Shown: positions 8,654 to 10,187 of the stretch, piece by piece
How the letters are laid out: the number at the start of each line of letters is the position of its first letter
Position numbering within the stretch: position 1 is the first letter of the stretch
NCBI GenBank assembly: GCA_015852425.1
Contig: JAAAIG010001024.1
Coordinates: forward strand, 2,133 to 12,319
Reading direction: 5' to 3'
Length of the DNA stretch: 10,187 bases
From: Gryganskiella cystojenkinii
Taxonomy: Eukaryota > Mortierellomycota > Mortierellomycetes > Mortierellales > Mortierellaceae
The notes under the pieces: generated by a model
Databases searched by the model: none
What the model was told of the DNA's origin: nothing
Seen by the model: the letters and a program-made list of their open reading frames with translations, nothing else
Translations under genes and position numbers: made by a program

Positions 8654-9248
8654 CCATGGCGTTTGGTCCCGTGGTTGCCCCTCTCTTTCGTCAGCTTGGC
8701 ATATACGAAGACGTCTTTAATGCCGCGATCCCAAGTACTGCAGCCCTTATGTGCGATGAGAATGCTAAGCTGGACAACACGGTCGACTTTTTCCCCCTTC
8801 AGAAACTTTGTAAGCTACATTTTTCCTCATAATTTTCTTGCCTCTTGATTTTTCTACCAGTGGTGGAAGTAAAGGGTTTATCATTGCCCATGCCGCTATC
8901 CATAATGCTTGTACCAGCAGCGTACCTCAGGAAAAACTCTTCTTCAACAAGCGCATCATATCGATTCAGGATAGTAAACAGGGAGTCCGAATTGCATGTT
9001 CCAACGACACCGAATACGAGGGTGACATCGTCGTGGGAACCGATGGTGCCAATTCTGCGGTTTGCCAAAATCTATACAGGCCACTGAAGGAGAAGGATCT
9101 TTTGCCTCCGTCAGATGATACTGGTCTCCCTTATAGTTATGTCTGCCTCGTGGGTCAAACCTCTCCTTTGGATCCAAGCACGCTCCCTGAGCTCGAGAAG
9201 GACCTTCGTCAGTCCTATACCATGTGTGGCGTTGGGAAGATGTACACC

Positions 9249-9273
9249 ATAAGTCTTGGCACTAGAGTTGCGG
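9249..9273 (+). other. Deletion junction in copy 4 with mutated donor
   Basis: The 388-nt exon ends at 9248 exactly as in the other copies. The next bases are ATAAGT where the others have GT-starting donors. Within about 25 nt the sequence jumps to SGG of the later exon (9274 on). The rest of that intron, the whole exon of about 98 codons, the following intron and the GDA of the GD motif are gone. About 30 nt after SGG (YHGS... to LY) do not match the other copies either. Confidence 0.75.
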
Positions 9274-9711
9274 TCAGGCGGCTATCACGGCTCTGTTGTG
9301 GTTAAGTTGTACGCTGTGAGCACGATTCAGGATGCAGTCTGTCTGGCCAACTGGATTAATGTTTTGCCATCGAACACGATTACAGATATCGACATGATCT
9401 TCAGAGAGTATTACGACGAGCGACACCCCATGGTCGAATCCCTGTACAAGTACAGCAAGTTAACCGCTGCTAGCGGTTCCAAGTCCTGGAAGGGAATCTT
9501 TGTCCGGTACTTCTTCACCAACCTGCCGAAATGGCTCTGGCTCCTTCTCCTCAAGAAGAAAATCGAATACCGACCCCAGATTTCGTTCCTGCCTGCCGTG
9601 GAGGACCTTGGGACAGTGCCTCCAGCCGCCCAACCCAGTTTCATTAAGACCCGTGCGATTCTGCAGGAAATGAAGGCACAAGCGTCTGCCGCGAGAAAGC
9701 CTCAGTCGTAG

Positions 9712-9824
9712 TTTAAACAGTCAAACAAAAAACAAAACAAAAAAAGGTTTTCTTTCGAGTCATTGTTCATCCCACTTTCATTCATCTAAGTAGGGTTTGA
9801 AGAGACACCTTGCGTTACCATTGA
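9712..9824. other. Short spacer after copy 4, A-rich, no gene
   Basis: It begins with GTTTAAAC and an A/C-rich run. No AATAAA was seen. A stop codon at 9822..9824 bounds the following open frame. Confidence 0.4.
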
Positions 9825-10187
9825 TACTTGACGTCGAACCCTCCTTTCATTTTTTTTTACGAGTACCTTGTCATTGCTGGAGGTAAGCAGGCGACTCCGG
9901 TTAACGTTTTCGGATCGAGACCAAGTATCGCTCCTAATAAAGTGGCACTGCAAATGGTACTGACCAGTCAAGCCGGTGGAATTGAGTTGGAGGAGGACAG
10001 TTTCGTTGCCGCCAAGGACTTTAATGGTGGCGATGACTGCCGTGCTATTTTCGATGACGATGAGGACAACGTTGACGTTTTTTAGGAAAAGGAGGATGCA
10101 CCTCAGAAAGCTGAAGAGATCGCGGCTACTACGGCATACACTGCATCGCACTTACCATCACCATCGCCACCTTCGCCACCAGTACCA
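9825..10187 (+). other. Coding-like stretch of unknown gene (possible exon or relic)
   Basis: One plus-strand frame is open from 9825 to TAG 10083..10085, with protein-like composition ending in an acidic run (DDDEDNVDVF). The same frame then continues to the window edge as EKEDAPQKAEEIAATT and a Pro/Ser-rich tail. No ATG starts the frame (first in-frame ATG at about 9954). There is a good donor-like GGAGGTAAGC near 9890 and an acceptor-like TTTTTTAG ending at the stop itself, so part of this could be intron and part exon. It is not similar to the monooxygenases, and I do not recognise it. It may be the start of the next gene or a fragment. Low certainty that it is expressed. Confidence 0.35.

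Larger units (their letters stand above)
8389..9711 (+). pseudogene. FAD-dependent monooxygenase, copy 4 (broken, chimeric)
   Basis: Clear homology to the neighbours in four blocks: 8389..8548 (N-terminus), about 8648..8809, 8861..9248 (the 388-nt DG-motif exon, intact in length) and 9274..9711 (C-terminus, TAG at 9709..9711). Defects seen: the first glycine of the Rossmann turn is Arg (VRPGLGG for VGAGLGG); the intron 1 acceptor is GG instead of AG; the T5C5 run at 8788..8797 puts the second block out of frame with the third; the third-block donor is ATAAGT; the exon with WTTFTT...GD is missing; and the last block is in a different frame. The conserved Arg after the DG motif is Cys (9063..9065). 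Spliced as expected, translation would stop at 9085..9087. The 5' blocks resemble copy 3 and the 3' block resembles copy 2. The long surviving frames suggest recent decay. A sequencing error could explain the T5C5 shift but not the deletion. Confidence 0.85.

Noticed and set aside
9249..9262. Possibility that ATAAGT in copy 4 is a real AT-type (U12) intron donor
   Set aside because: The following segment is too short to splice, no AC acceptor pairs with it, and the other copies use GT here. A point mutation is the simpler reading.
1..10187. Bacterial operon, defence system, CRISPR array, tRNA or rRNA genes
   Set aside because: Spliced genes with fungal signals explain the content; no repeat-spacer pattern, cloverleaf or rRNA core motif was seen.

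Overview
The window looks like a stretch of nuclear DNA from a filamentous fungus. It carries short GT-AG introns (about 90-160 nt), pyrimidine-rich leaders before start codons, AATAAA-type 3' signals and no bacterial operon features. Gene style and protein flavour suggest an early-diverging lineage such as Mortierellaceae, but that is an inference and not proven here.

The main content is a head-to-tail, same-strand array of paralogous FAD-dependent monooxygenases (group A flavoprotein hydroxylase fold, FAD_binding_3-like). Copy 1 (2..1709) is 5'-truncated by the window edge. Copy 2 (3118..5129, six exons, 480 aa) and copy 3 (6008..8069, six exons, 467 aa) are complete and intact. Copy 4 (8389..9711) is a recognisable but broken copy. 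Between copies 2 and 3, around 5387..5535, lies a short relic of a fifth copy that keeps only the N-terminal Ser/Thr/Pro leader and the glycine-rich FAD-binding turn. I worked out the exon structures by aligning the copies to one another. The exon carrying the DG motif is exactly 388 nt in all four copies.

Intron content differs between the copies. Copy 2 lacks the intron that copies 3 and 4 have after the first FAD-binding segment. It has an extra intron in the GD motif that isolates an 11-nt microexon. Copy 4 has precisely lost the last intron. Copy 4 also shows a mutated acceptor, a frameshift in a T5C5 run, a mutated donor and the loss of a whole exon plus the GD motif. Its 5' half resembles copy 3 and its 3' half resembles copy 2, which suggests a recombinant pseudogene.

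The spacers are 1710..3117 (about 1.4 kb, no convincing gene), 5130..6007 (3' signal, relic, CT-rich leader), 8070..8388 (3' signals, hairpin, leader of copy 4) and 9712..10187. The last holds a coding-like stretch that I cannot identify. The intact enzymes would each use FAD, NAD(P)H and O2 to hydroxylate or epoxidise an organic substrate. Substrate and pathway cannot be read from the sequence. No RNA genes, CRISPR arrays or clear mobile elements were seen.
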